DNA from: Advenella sp. S44 | Lineage (GTDB): Bacteria > Pseudomonadota > Gammaproteobacteria > Burkholderiales > Burkholderiaceae_B | Reading direction: 5' to 3' | DNA length: 64,000 bases | Assembly (NCBI RefSeq): GCF_002810445.1 | Contig: NZ_NEXS01000003.1 | Span: forward strand, 1,488,001-1,552,000 | Shown: piece by piece, positions 20,266-28,293 of the stretch | Position numbering within the stretch: the first letter of the stretch is position 1 | Layout of the letters: each line of letters starts with the position of its first letter | The notes under the pieces: generated by a model | What the model was told of the DNA's origin: nothing | Seen by the model: only the letters and a program-made list of their open reading frames with translations | Database searches by the model: none | Position numbers and translations under genes: made by a program

Positions 20266-21131
20266 AGTGAATCTTTCTGTTGCTGATGCTGTTGTTCGGC
20301 TGCGTGCACGGTATTGAGCAGCAGCATAACAATTGTCATGGGACCAACGCCGCCGGGCACCGGTGTTATAGCAGAGGCTACCTCGCGGGCGGTTTCAAAT
20401 TGCACATCGCCTTTCAGCTTGCCATCCTGTCCGCGGTTGATGCCGACATCAATGACCACTGCGCCCGGCTTGATCATATCGCCGGTGATCATGTCGGGTT
20501 TACCGGTAGCGACCACCAGGATATCGGCTCGTCGGGTTTGTGCTGCCAGATCCCGGGTTTTGGAATTGCATATGGTGACCGTTGCGCCGGCTTTCTGCAA
20601 CAGCAGCGCCATGGGCTTGCCCACGATATTGCTGGCGCCAACAACGACTGCTTCCGCGCCGCGAATGTTGACCTGCTCGTCTTCAAGCATTTTCATAATG
20701 CCGTATGGCGTGCATGGAATAAACGTTGGTTTGCCGATCATCAGGGCGCCGGCGTTGCTGACATGAAATCCGTCCACATCCTTGGCCGGCGAAATCGCTT
20801 CGATGACAGTGTCGGCGTTAAAGTGCGGCGGCAGCGGCAACTGTACCAGAATGCCGTTGACCGAGGTATCGTTGTTGAGCGTGTTAATACGTGTCAGCAG
20901 CTCGGCTTCGGTCATCTGGGCCGGATAGGTCTCGACCGAAGAGGTCAGCCCAAGCTTGTTGAACGTGTTGGCCTTGTGGTTAACATACACCTGTGAGGCT
21001 GGGTCGTCGCCGACAAGAATAACGGTCAGCGAGGGGACAATGCCCTGTTCCTTAAGGCGGGCCAATTCGGGTGTCAGTTGCAGCTTGAGTTTTTCGGCTA
21101 GCTGTTTGCCATCAATAATACGTGCTGTCAT
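20262..21131 (-). CDS. folD: Bifunctional methylenetetrahydrofolate dehydrogenase/cyclohydrolase
   Basis: A 289-residue enzyme that converts 5,10-methylene-THF to 10-formyl-THF with NADP. The catalytic Lys motif [22 protein letters not shown], the dinucleotide region [17 protein letters not shown] and the family-ending [19 protein letters not shown] are present. Start and length are standard. It lies between the response-regulator gene and prlC; the 4-base overlap with prlC shows coupling, with no pathway link known. Confidence 0.95.
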   Translation of the reverse strand: MTARIIDGKQLAEKLKLQLTPELARLKEQGIVPSLTVILVGDDPASQVYVNHKANTFNKLGLTSSVETYPAQMTEAELLTRINTLNNDTSVNGILVQLPLPPHFNADTVIEAISPAKDVDGFHVSNAGALMIGKPTFIPCTPYGIMKMLEDEQVNIRGAEAVVVGASNIVGKPMALLLQKAGATVTICNSKTRDLAAQTRRADILVVATGKPDMITGDMIKPGAVVIDVGINRGQDGKLKGDVQFETAREVASAITPVPGGVGPMTIVMLLLNTVHAAEQQHQQQKDSL

Positions 21132-21146
21132 GTTGTGTGTGCAATC

Positions 21147-21752
21147 CTACTTGACCAGCGCGACTTTCATTAAATCGGCGACTGTGGTCACTTCCAGTTT
21201 TTCCATAATATTGGCGCGATGCGCTTCGACGGTTTTGATACTGATGTTCAAATCGTCGGCAATCTGTTTATTCAGCCGGCCTGCGACAATGCGTTCGAGT
21301 ACTTGTTGTTCGCGCGCGGTCAGGCGTCCGATGAGCTCTTCATGGTTCTTACGGGCCTGCTGCTCGGAGGCATTGTTGACAGCCTGCTCCAGCATACGCG
21401 CGATAATTTCGCGCAGATCCGCTTCATTGAATGGCTTTTCAAGAAAGTCGACTGCACCTTTTTTCATGGTGGAAACCGCCATGGGAACATCGCCATGGCC
21501 TGTAATGAAAACCACCGGAATGGTGGCCTTGCGTGCCACCAGGGTTTCCTGCAATTCCAGTCCGGACATGCCCGGCATACGCACATCAGCAATCAGTACG
21601 CTGATGACATTGGGATTGTAGTTTTCGAGGAATTTTTCGCCGCTGTCAAAGGCAACGACCTGGTAGCCGTTGGCTTCAAGGAGCCAGCGCAGCGAATCAC
21701 GCACCGCTTCATCATCATCTACGATATATACAATGCTGCTTGGGTTATTCAT
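21147..21752 (-). CDS. FixJ/NarL-type response regulator
   Basis: A 201-residue two-domain regulator. The receiver domain (1-120) has acidic residues DDD at 12-14, the phosphorylation site Asp56 in IADVRMPGMSG and the conserved Lys in FLEKPF. The LuxR/GerE helix-turn-helix is at about 140-200 (LTAREQQVLERIVAGRLNKQ, then ISIKTVEAHRANIMEKL). It overlaps the kinase gene by four bases, so they form one two-component pair. Its targets are unknown; the nearest divergent operon is aceE-aceF-lpdA. Confidence 0.9.
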   Translation of the reverse strand: MNNPSSIVYIVDDDEAVRDSLRWLLEANGYQVVAFDSGEKFLENYNPNVISVLIADVRMPGMSGLELQETLVARKATIPVVFITGHGDVPMAVSTMKKGAVDFLEKPFNEADLREIIARMLEQAVNNASEQQARKNHEELIGRLTAREQQVLERIVAGRLNKQIADDLNISIKTVEAHRANIMEKLEVTTVADLMKVALVK

Positions 21753-23515
21753 ACGGTTAATTCCTCTGTGATAGGTGTTTCATTGGGCTCTTGTGGAGCA
21801 CAGGGCAGGGTGAAATGAAACAGGGTGCCTCCTTCCGGATTTGCCTGTGCCCAGAGTCTGCCATGATGTGATTCAATAATGGTTCGACATATATTGAGAC
21901 CCATCCCCAACCCTTCCGATTTGGTACTGAAAAAAGGCTCGAACAAACGTTCGGGCTCCTGAATGCCATGGCCGCGATCGGTCACGACAAATTCGACAAG
22001 CTGGTTCTGCTGCTTGATCTCAACGGTAAGCAGATCATGCTCAGTGTGAGTCATTGCTTCCAGACCATTTTTGACCAGATTCAGCAGGACCTGCTCGATC
22101 AGAATCGGGTCTGCCAGTACATGGGGAATGTGGTCGGGAATGATGGCTTCGATCCGGATCTGACGCTTGCGCGCGTCGATCTCGGCAAAGTCCAGTGCGT
22201 GTTCGACAATCTCTTCTACCGGTACGCGTTGGCGACGCGGTTCACTGCGCTTGACGAATTCGCGGATGCGGCTGACGATTTTGCCGGCGCGCTCAGCCTG
22301 GTTGGCCGCTTTTTCCAGTGCGGAAAGCAGCGATTCGTCCGTGGCCCGTCCGGATTTGAGCATGGCCGCCGCCGCCATATTGTAGTTGGCGATCGCAGTT
22401 AGCGGCTGGTTCAGTTCGTGGGCAAGCGATGATGCCATTTCGCCCATGGTGGTCAGTCGGCTGGTGAGCTGGATTTTTTCCTGCTGGTTGCGTGATTCTT
22501 CTTCATGCTTGCGTCTTTCCGTAATGTCCCGTGCCACTTGCAGCCGCACGCGGCGACCGTCGGTCCACACCAGCATACGGTGCTGAACTTCAAACCAGCT
22601 ATTGACGCTTGGGGCATACTGTTCAATAGAGTCTTCAGTAAAACGTCCGCGGCGACCTGCCAGCAACTCGGCGTGTCCCTGGGGCTGGGACCCGAACAGG
22701 CGACGATAAGTGCGGTTGGCAAATAGCAGCTCGCGTCCGTTCACGGTGTCTGCAACCACGGAAATAGCGTCATCCAGCCCTTCGAGCACCGTCATGAATC
22801 GCTCGTGGGCGGCCGCCAGGGCCTCGCGCACTCGCTTGGGCTCGGTAATATCGGTCATGGAAGTCATCCAGCCGATCTGCTCGCCATTTGGATCGCGCAG
22901 GGCAGAGACGTACATGCGGGAGGTAAATCGCGAGCCGTCGCGGCGCTGGGCTTCCACTTCCAGACCGGTGCTTGGCGTCTTGCCGGACATCAGGATATCC
23001 AGCGTGCGCTGGTGCTCGTCGTATCGGCCGGGTACCCAATAGGGAAAGGGCGTGCTTTTGCCCAGCAGGTCGGCTTCATTCCAGCCCATCATGCGGCAAA
23101 AGGCCGGGTTGACGTAAGCGATGCGACCCTGCATGTCCAGTACGCGCATGCCGGTGGACATGGAGTTTTCCATTGCGCGGCGAAAGCTGGTTTCGGCCTG
23201 CAGAGCTGCTTCAGCATGGGATCGGAAACGCGTATAGCGCCACAAAGCCAGCAGGCTGATCACAATGATGAGGGACAGGGCGATCACAAAAAACAGAAGC
23301 CGCTGCTGTCGGGTTTCTTCGTCCATGGTGATGAACATGACGCTTTGACTGTGCAAATGCTGCAGCCAGAAGAACCCGGCCATAACCAGCAGGTACAGCA
23401 CGAGAACAAAAACGGGGGTGATCCAGTACAGGCCGCGTTTTCTGAATTTTGCGCTATCGTAAAAAGACGAGGTAAGCAAAGATTTGCTTGGTAATTCGGG
23501 CATGCTCATGATCAC
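21749..23515 (-). CDS. PAS-domain sensor histidine kinase
   Basis: A 588-residue membrane kinase. Two hydrophobic helices (about 30-50 and 74-93) enclose a very short periplasmic loop of about 23 residues. PAS domains follow at about 108-225 (ending MTSMTDITEPKR) and 237-335 (ending QVARDITERRKH). The dimerisation/phosphoacceptor site is His366 in SLAHELNQPLTAI; N, G1 and G2 boxes (LLNLVKNGLEAM, VTDRGHGI, EGLGMGLNICR) complete the ATPase. The architecture is FixL/DctB-like; the small loop suggests that signals are sensed in the membrane or cytosol through the PAS domains. No haem or flavin ligand can be assigned by eye. Met1, Met3 and Met5 are all possible starts. Confidence 0.9.
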   Translation of the reverse strand: MIMSMPELPSKSLLTSSFYDSAKFRKRGLYWITPVFVLVLYLLVMAGFFWLQHLHSQSVMFITMDEETRQQRLLFFVIALSLIIVISLLALWRYTRFRSHAEAALQAETSFRRAMENSMSTGMRVLDMQGRIAYVNPAFCRMMGWNEADLLGKSTPFPYWVPGRYDEHQRTLDILMSGKTPSTGLEVEAQRRDGSRFTSRMYVSALRDPNGEQIGWMTSMTDITEPKRVREALAAAHERFMTVLEGLDDAISVVADTVNGRELLFANRTYRRLFGSQPQGHAELLAGRRGRFTEDSIEQYAPSVNSWFEVQHRMLVWTDGRRVRLQVARDITERRKHEEESRNQQEKIQLTSRLTTMGEMASSLAHELNQPLTAIANYNMAAAAMLKSGRATDESLLSALEKAANQAERAGKIVSRIREFVKRSEPRRQRVPVEEIVEHALDFAEIDARKRQIRIEAIIPDHIPHVLADPILIEQVLLNLVKNGLEAMTHTEHDLLTVEIKQQNQLVEFVVTDRGHGIQEPERLFEPFFSTKSEGLGMGLNICRTIIESHHGRLWAQANPEGGTLFHFTLPCAPQEPNETPITEELTV

Positions 23516-23591
23516 AGTTCATAACCTGTACATTTTAAAGGAGTTGAATGCAAAATCACAGCAACTGCGTAAATTTTGTCATTTAGTCATG

Positions 23592-23642
23592 TTGCGCTGC
23601 AATGTAAATTTCACATTATAAAATTAGATCTCATTATATAAA
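23592..23642 (+). promoter_or_regulatory. AT-rich promoter candidate upstream of aceE
   Basis: TTGCGC (23592-23597) is followed 17 bases later by ATTATA/TATAAA (23615-23622), and a second TATAAA lies at 23637-23642. This AT-rich block stands out in the 279-bp spacer between the kinase gene and aceE and could serve the operon. The start site cannot be fixed from sequence. Confidence 0.4.
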
Positions 23643-23690
23643 ATATTTCTTGTCAGCGGTCGCCCCGTCTTTTAGAATGGGCATCATTCA

Positions 23691-23727
23691 GGTGTCCAAT
23701 CCCACCGATGGGATCGCCCTGGACACC
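23691..23727 (+). promoter_or_regulatory. Nested hairpin in the aceE leader
   Basis: GGTGTCCA (23691-23698) pairs with TGGACACC (23720-23727). Inside it ATCCCA pairs with TGGGAT around a CCGA loop, with a CGCCC bulge. It lies 67 bases before the aceE start, downstream of the AT-rich promoter block. It could act as an RNA switch, a processing site or a protein operator. Confidence 0.55.
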
Positions 23728-23794
23728 GAAAATGGTATGGTTACATGAACGCGTCAGTGCTGTGGCCAGCATAAAAATCGATATGGAGAACTGA

Positions 23795-26497
23795 ATGTCT
23801 ACGTCAGATAAACCCGAGACAGGCAAGACCGCAGATGTGGATGCCGTGGAAACCCAGGAATGGCTCGATTCACTGGAAGCAGTGCTGGACAGAGAGGGCC
23901 CTGAACGTGCGCACTTTCTGCTGGAGCAACTGACTGACCTGGCCCGACGGTCCGGATCCAATATTCCTTATTCGCCTCACACCGCTTATGTCAACACCAT
24001 CCCGCCAGGGCTGGAGCCGCGACACCCAGGCAATATGGCCATGGAAGAGCGTATCCGTTCGTATGTGCGGTGGAATGCAATGGCGATGGTGGTGAAGGCC
24101 AACAAGCATAATCCTGAAGATGGCGGCGACCTGGGCGGCCATATTGCCTCGTTCGCCTCGCTGGCCACCATGATCGGCGCCGGCCAAAACCATTTCTGGC
24201 ATGCTGCCTCCGAAGACCACGGCGGCGACTTGGTGTATTTCCAGGGTCATTCGTCGCCGGGCATGTATGCCCGCGCGTACCTGGAAGGGCGCCTGACCGA
24301 AGAACAACTGGACCATTTCCGTCAGGAAGTTGGCGGCAAGGGCCTGCCTTCCTATCCCCATCCGAAGCTGATGCCCGAGTTCTGGCAGTTTCCGACAGTC
24401 TCCATGGGCCTTGGCCCATTGATGGCCATTTACCAGGCTCGCTTCCTGAAGTATTTGCATGCTCGCGGCATTGCCGATACCAGCAAACGTAAAGTTTGGG
24501 TGTTTTGCGGTGATGGTGAAATGGATGAACCCGAATCATTGGGTGCTATTAGCCTGGCAGCGCGCGAGAAACTGGATAACCTGATTTTTGTGATCAACTG
24601 CAATCTGCAGCGCCTGGACGGCCCGGTGCGCGGCAATGGCAAAATCATTCAGGAGCTGGAAGGCGAGTTCCGTGGCAGCGGCTGGAATGTCATCAAGCTC
24701 ATCTGGGGCGGCTATTGGGATCCACTGCTGGCTCGCGATAAAGAAGGCATTTTGCGCAAGGTCATGCAAGAGACCGTTGATGGCGAGTATCAGGCGTTCA
24801 AGGCCAATGATGGCGCGTATGTTCGCGAACACTTCTTCGGCAAGGACCCGCGCTTGCTGGAGATGGTCAGCCGCATGAGCGACGAAGAAATCTGGCGCCT
24901 CAATCGTGGCGGCCATGATCCCTACAAAGTATATGCGGCATTTGATGCCGCCCAGAACTCGGTCGGCCAGCCGACGGTCATTCTGGCAAAAACCATTAAA
25001 GGTTACGGTCTGGGCGCCATTGCGCAGGGACAGAACCCGGCGCACCAGCAAAAGAAACTGGATATCGATTCGCTCAAGGGTTTCCGCGACCGGTTCAATA
25101 TTCCGATATCGGACGAACAGCTGGAAAAACTGCCTTATTTCAAACCGGCAGAAGACTCGCCCGAAATGAAGTATTTGCGCGAGCGTCGTGAAAAGCTGGG
25201 AGGGTATTATCCAAGCCGTCGCCCACAGGCCGACGAGCAGCTCAAAGTGCCAGCGCTGGAAGTGTTCAAGGCAGTGCTTGAGCCGACCAGCGAAGGGCGT
25301 GAGATTTCAACAACGCAGGCGTTTGTGCGTTTTCTCAATCAATTGCTGCGCGACAAGCAACTGGGAGAGCGTGTGGTTCCGATCCTGGCCGATGAATCGC
25401 GTACCTTCGGCATGGAAGGGCTGTTCCGCCAAATCGGTATTTATGCGCCCGAAGGCCAAAAGTACACACCCGTGGACAAGAACCAGGTGATGTATTACAA
25501 GGAATCGGCCAACGGGCAGTTGTTGCAGGAAGGGATTAACGAAGCGGGCGCCTTTGCGTCATGGATTGCGGCGGCAACGTCTTACTCCACCAACAACCGC
25601 ATTATGATTCCGTTCTTCATCTACTACTCCATGTTCGGGTTCCAGCGTATCGGTGACCTGGCATGGGCTGCCGGCGATATGCAAAGCCGCGGCTTTTTGC
25701 TGGGCGGTACCGCCGGTCGCACCACGCTTAACGGCGAAGGCCTGCAGCACGAAGATGGTCATAGCCATATTCTGGCTTCGACTATTCCGAACTGCGTCAG
25801 CTATGATCCGACCTTCAGTCATGAAGTGGCCGTTATCATGCAGCACGGTTTGAAGCGCATGGTGGAGGATCAGGAAAACGTGTATTACTACCTCACGTTA
25901 ATGAACGAGAACTATCCTCAGCCAGGTCTGAAGCAAGGCGATGTTGACGGCATTATCAAGGGCATGTACAAGCTGCAGTCTACCGAAGGCGGCAAACACC
26001 ATGTGCAGTTGATGGGGTCGGGCACAATTTTGCGTGAAGTCATGAAAGCGCAGGAATTGCTCAAACAGGACTGGGATATTTCTTCCGATGTATGGAGCGT
26101 CACCAGCTTTACCGAGTTGCGTCGCGAGGGGCTGGACGTTGATCGTCACAACTTGCTTCATCCTGATGACAAGCCGAAAGTGCCGTATATCACCAAACAG
26201 TTGGAAGCAACAGAAGGCCCGATCATCGCTTCTACCGATTACATGAAACTGTTTGCTGATCAGGTACGCGATTTCATGCCGAAAGAGCGGACGTACCGGG
26301 TGCTGGGTACCGACGGATTCGGTCGGTCCGACTTCCGTTACAAGCTACGTGAGCACTTTGAGGTGGATCGCCATTTCGTTGTCCTGGCTGCGCTCAAGGC
26401 GCTGGCCGATGACGGCGTCATCGATAAAGCAAAAGTGAGCGAAGCCATCCAGAAATATGGCATTGACACTAATAAAGCCAATCCACATCACGCATAA
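23795..26497 (+). CDS. aceE: Pyruvate dehydrogenase E1 component (homodimeric type)
   Basis: A 900-residue thiamine-diphosphate enzyme that decarboxylates pyruvate and acetylates the lipoyl groups of AceF. The ThDP motif starts at GDGEMDEPESLGA, ending in NCN, and the homodimeric-E1 landmarks HYGLGAIAQGQN-like (KGYGLGAIAQGQNPAHQ) and DESRTFGMEGLFRQ are seen. Length matches the E. coli type (about 887). A GGAGA site precedes ATG at 23795. It heads aceE-aceF-lpdA with 11- and 12-bp gaps and diverges from the PAS kinase/FixJ pair. Confidence 0.96.
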   Translation: MSTSDKPETGKTADVDAVETQEWLDSLEAVLDREGPERAHFLLEQLTDLARRSGSNIPYSPHTAYVNTIPPGLEPRHPGNMAMEERIRSYVRWNAMAMVVKANKHNPEDGGDLGGHIASFASLATMIGAGQNHFWHAASEDHGGDLVYFQGHSSPGMYARAYLEGRLTEEQLDHFRQEVGGKGLPSYPHPKLMPEFWQFPTVSMGLGPLMAIYQARFLKYLHARGIADTSKRKVWVFCGDGEMDEPESLGAISLAAREKLDNLIFVINCNLQRLDGPVRGNGKIIQELEGEFRGSGWNVIKLIWGGYWDPLLARDKEGILRKVMQETVDGEYQAFKANDGAYVREHFFGKDPRLLEMVSRMSDEEIWRLNRGGHDPYKVYAAFDAAQNSVGQPTVILAKTIKGYGLGAIAQGQNPAHQQKKLDIDSLKGFRDRFNIPISDEQLEKLPYFKPAEDSPEMKYLRERREKLGGYYPSRRPQADEQLKVPALEVFKAVLEPTSEGREISTTQAFVRFLNQLLRDKQLGERVVPILADESRTFGMEGLFRQIGIYAPEGQKYTPVDKNQVMYYKESANGQLLQEGINEAGAFASWIAAATSYSTNNRIMIPFFIYYSMFGFQRIGDLAWAAGDMQSRGFLLGGTAGRTTLNGEGLQHEDGHSHILASTIPNCVSYDPTFSHEVAVIMQHGLKRMVEDQENVYYYLTLMNENYPQPGLKQGDVDGIIKGMYKLQSTEGGKHHVQLMGSGTILREVMKAQELLKQDWDISSDVWSVTSFTELRREGLDVDRHNLLHPDDKPKVPYITKQLEATEGPIIASTDYMKLFADQVRDFMPKERTYRVLGTDGFGRSDFRYKLREHFEVDRHFVVLAALKALADDGVIDKAKVSEAIQKYGIDTNKANPHHA

Positions 26498-26508
26498 GGC
26501 AGATCATT

Positions 26509-28281
26509 ATGAGCAATGTAATCGAAATCAAGGTTCCGGACATTGGTGATTTCAGTGAGGTGGAAGTCATTGAGTTGCTGGTGGCGCCGGGCGATACCAT
26601 TCAGGAAGAACAAAGCCTCATCACGGTTGAGTCGGACAAGGCTTCCATGGAGATCCCGGCATCGGCTGCGGGCGTGGTCAAGGATATCAACGTCAAGGTC
26701 GGTGACAAGGTTGCCGAGGGCAAAGTGATCCTCACGCTGGAAGCGGATCAGGACGCCGGTTCGGACAAGGAAGAGAGCAACGACAAGGAAGAAGGCAAAA
26801 GCAAGGACAAGGACGGCGAGAACGTTGCTGATGGTTCCGCCAACGAACCACAGGAACGCACTCCCGGCGCGGACAACCCCGAGCAGCCACCCGGTAAGGA
26901 TGAGCCCGCCGAGCAGGAAGGCGCGCAGCAGCAAGCCGGTGGTGGCACAGTCGAGGTCACGATCCCCGATATCGGAGATTTCTCCGAGGTCGAGGTGATC
27001 GAGGTCCTGGTCTCTGTCGGCGATAAGGTCAAGCAGGAGCAAAGCCTGATTACCGTGGAGTCGGACAAGGCGTCCATGGAAATTCCTTCTTCTGACGAGG
27101 GCGAGGTGCAAGAGGTCCTGGTCAAGGTCGGCGACAAGGTGGCCAAAGGCACTGTTATCGTCAAACTCAAAGCCAGCGCAGCTGCGGCCAAACCGGCAGC
27201 AGCGCCTGCCGAACCCAAGGGTAAACCGGCGGACAGCAGCGTCGACAAGGCGCAAGGCGAGCCGGCTGCAAAAGCAAAGGCGCCTGCCTCTTCCGGCGGC
27301 GGTGCACAGCAACGCGTGTCGCCCACTGCGGCTTTCGGTTCTGCGGTTTCCGCCCGCAACCTGCCTCACGCTTCGCCGTCGGTGCGAAAATTTGCGCGAG
27401 AACTGGGCGTAGACCTGACACAGATTACCGGTTCCGGAGAAAAGCAGCGCATTACGCAGGAGGACGTTCGCAAGTTCGTCAAGGCCGCGCTTTCAGTGGC
27501 AACCAGTTCCTCGTCAACAACGACCCGTTCGCAGGTCGGCGGCGGTGGCCTCAGTGTTCTGGACTGGCCGAATATTGATTTCTCCAAATTTGGTCCTGTC
27601 GAAAGCAAGCCGCTGTCGCGCATCAAGAAAATCTCGGGCGCGAACCTGCATCGTAACTGGGTCATGATTCCGCATGTGACCAATAACGAGCAGGCCGATA
27701 TCACCGATCTGGAAGCGTTCCGTGTTTCCATGAACAAGGAATACGAGAAAGCCGGTGTCAAATTCACCATGCTGGCTTTTCTGATTAAGGCCGTGGTGTC
27801 CGCGTTGCAGAAGTTCCCGGAATTTAATGCTTCGCTCAGTGGCGATAGCCTGGTGTTCAAGCAATACTTCCATATCGGTTTTGCCGCCGATACGCCTAAC
27901 GGTCTGGTTGTGCCGGTCATTCGCGACGCGGACAAAAAGGCGCTGAGCCAGATTGCCAAGGAAATGACCGAGCTGGCCAAGCTGGCACGCGATGGCAAGC
28001 TGTCGCCGGCCCAGATGCAGGGCGGCTGCTTTTCGATCAGTTCGCTGGGCGGTATCGGCGGCACAAGCTTTACGCCGATTATCAATGCGCCGGAAGTGGC
28101 CATCCTGGGCGTCTCCAGGTCGTCCATGCAACCGGTATGGAATGGCAAGGAGTTTGCACCGCGGCTGATGCTGCCCCTGTCGCTTTCCTACGACCATCGT
28201 GTGATCGACGGCGCCGCTGCCGCACGCTTTAACGCGCATTTGGCCGCCATTCTGGCCGATTTCCGCCGTGTCCTGATCTGA
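26509..28281 (+). CDS. aceF: Dihydrolipoamide acetyltransferase (pyruvate dehydrogenase E2)
   Basis: A 590-residue core subunit with two lipoyl domains (lysines 44 and 187, both in VESDKASMEIP), a peripheral subunit-binding domain near 286-325 (ASPSVRKFARELGVDL) and the C-terminal catalytic domain with DHRVIDGAAAARF. The linker between the lipoyl domains (about 82-145) is rich in Lys, Glu, Asp and Gly instead of the usual Ala/Pro, while the second linker (about 222-285) is Ala/Pro/Lys-rich. It transfers acetyl groups to CoA. Located between E1 and E3 genes in one operon. Confidence 0.96.
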   Translation: MSNVIEIKVPDIGDFSEVEVIELLVAPGDTIQEEQSLITVESDKASMEIPASAAGVVKDINVKVGDKVAEGKVILTLEADQDAGSDKEESNDKEEGKSKDKDGENVADGSANEPQERTPGADNPEQPPGKDEPAEQEGAQQQAGGGTVEVTIPDIGDFSEVEVIEVLVSVGDKVKQEQSLITVESDKASMEIPSSDEGEVQEVLVKVGDKVAKGTVIVKLKASAAAAKPAAAPAEPKGKPADSSVDKAQGEPAAKAKAPASSGGGAQQRVSPTAAFGSAVSARNLPHASPSVRKFARELGVDLTQITGSGEKQRITQEDVRKFVKAALSVATSSSSTTTRSQVGGGGLSVLDWPNIDFSKFGPVESKPLSRIKKISGANLHRNWVMIPHVTNNEQADITDLEAFRVSMNKEYEKAGVKFTMLAFLIKAVVSALQKFPEFNASLSGDSLVFKQYFHIGFAADTPNGLVVPVIRDADKKALSQIAKEMTELAKLARDGKLSPAQMQGGCFSISSLGGIGGTSFTPIINAPEVAILGVSRSSMQPVWNGKEFAPRLMLPLSLSYDHRVIDGAAAARFNAHLAAILADFRRVLI

Positions 28282-28293
28282 CGGGAGAAACTG

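Noticed and set aside
20280-20996. Antisense frame of 238 codons opposite folD
   Set aside because: FolD motifs on the other strand are complete, and the antisense product is His/Cys-rich without any recognisable domain.
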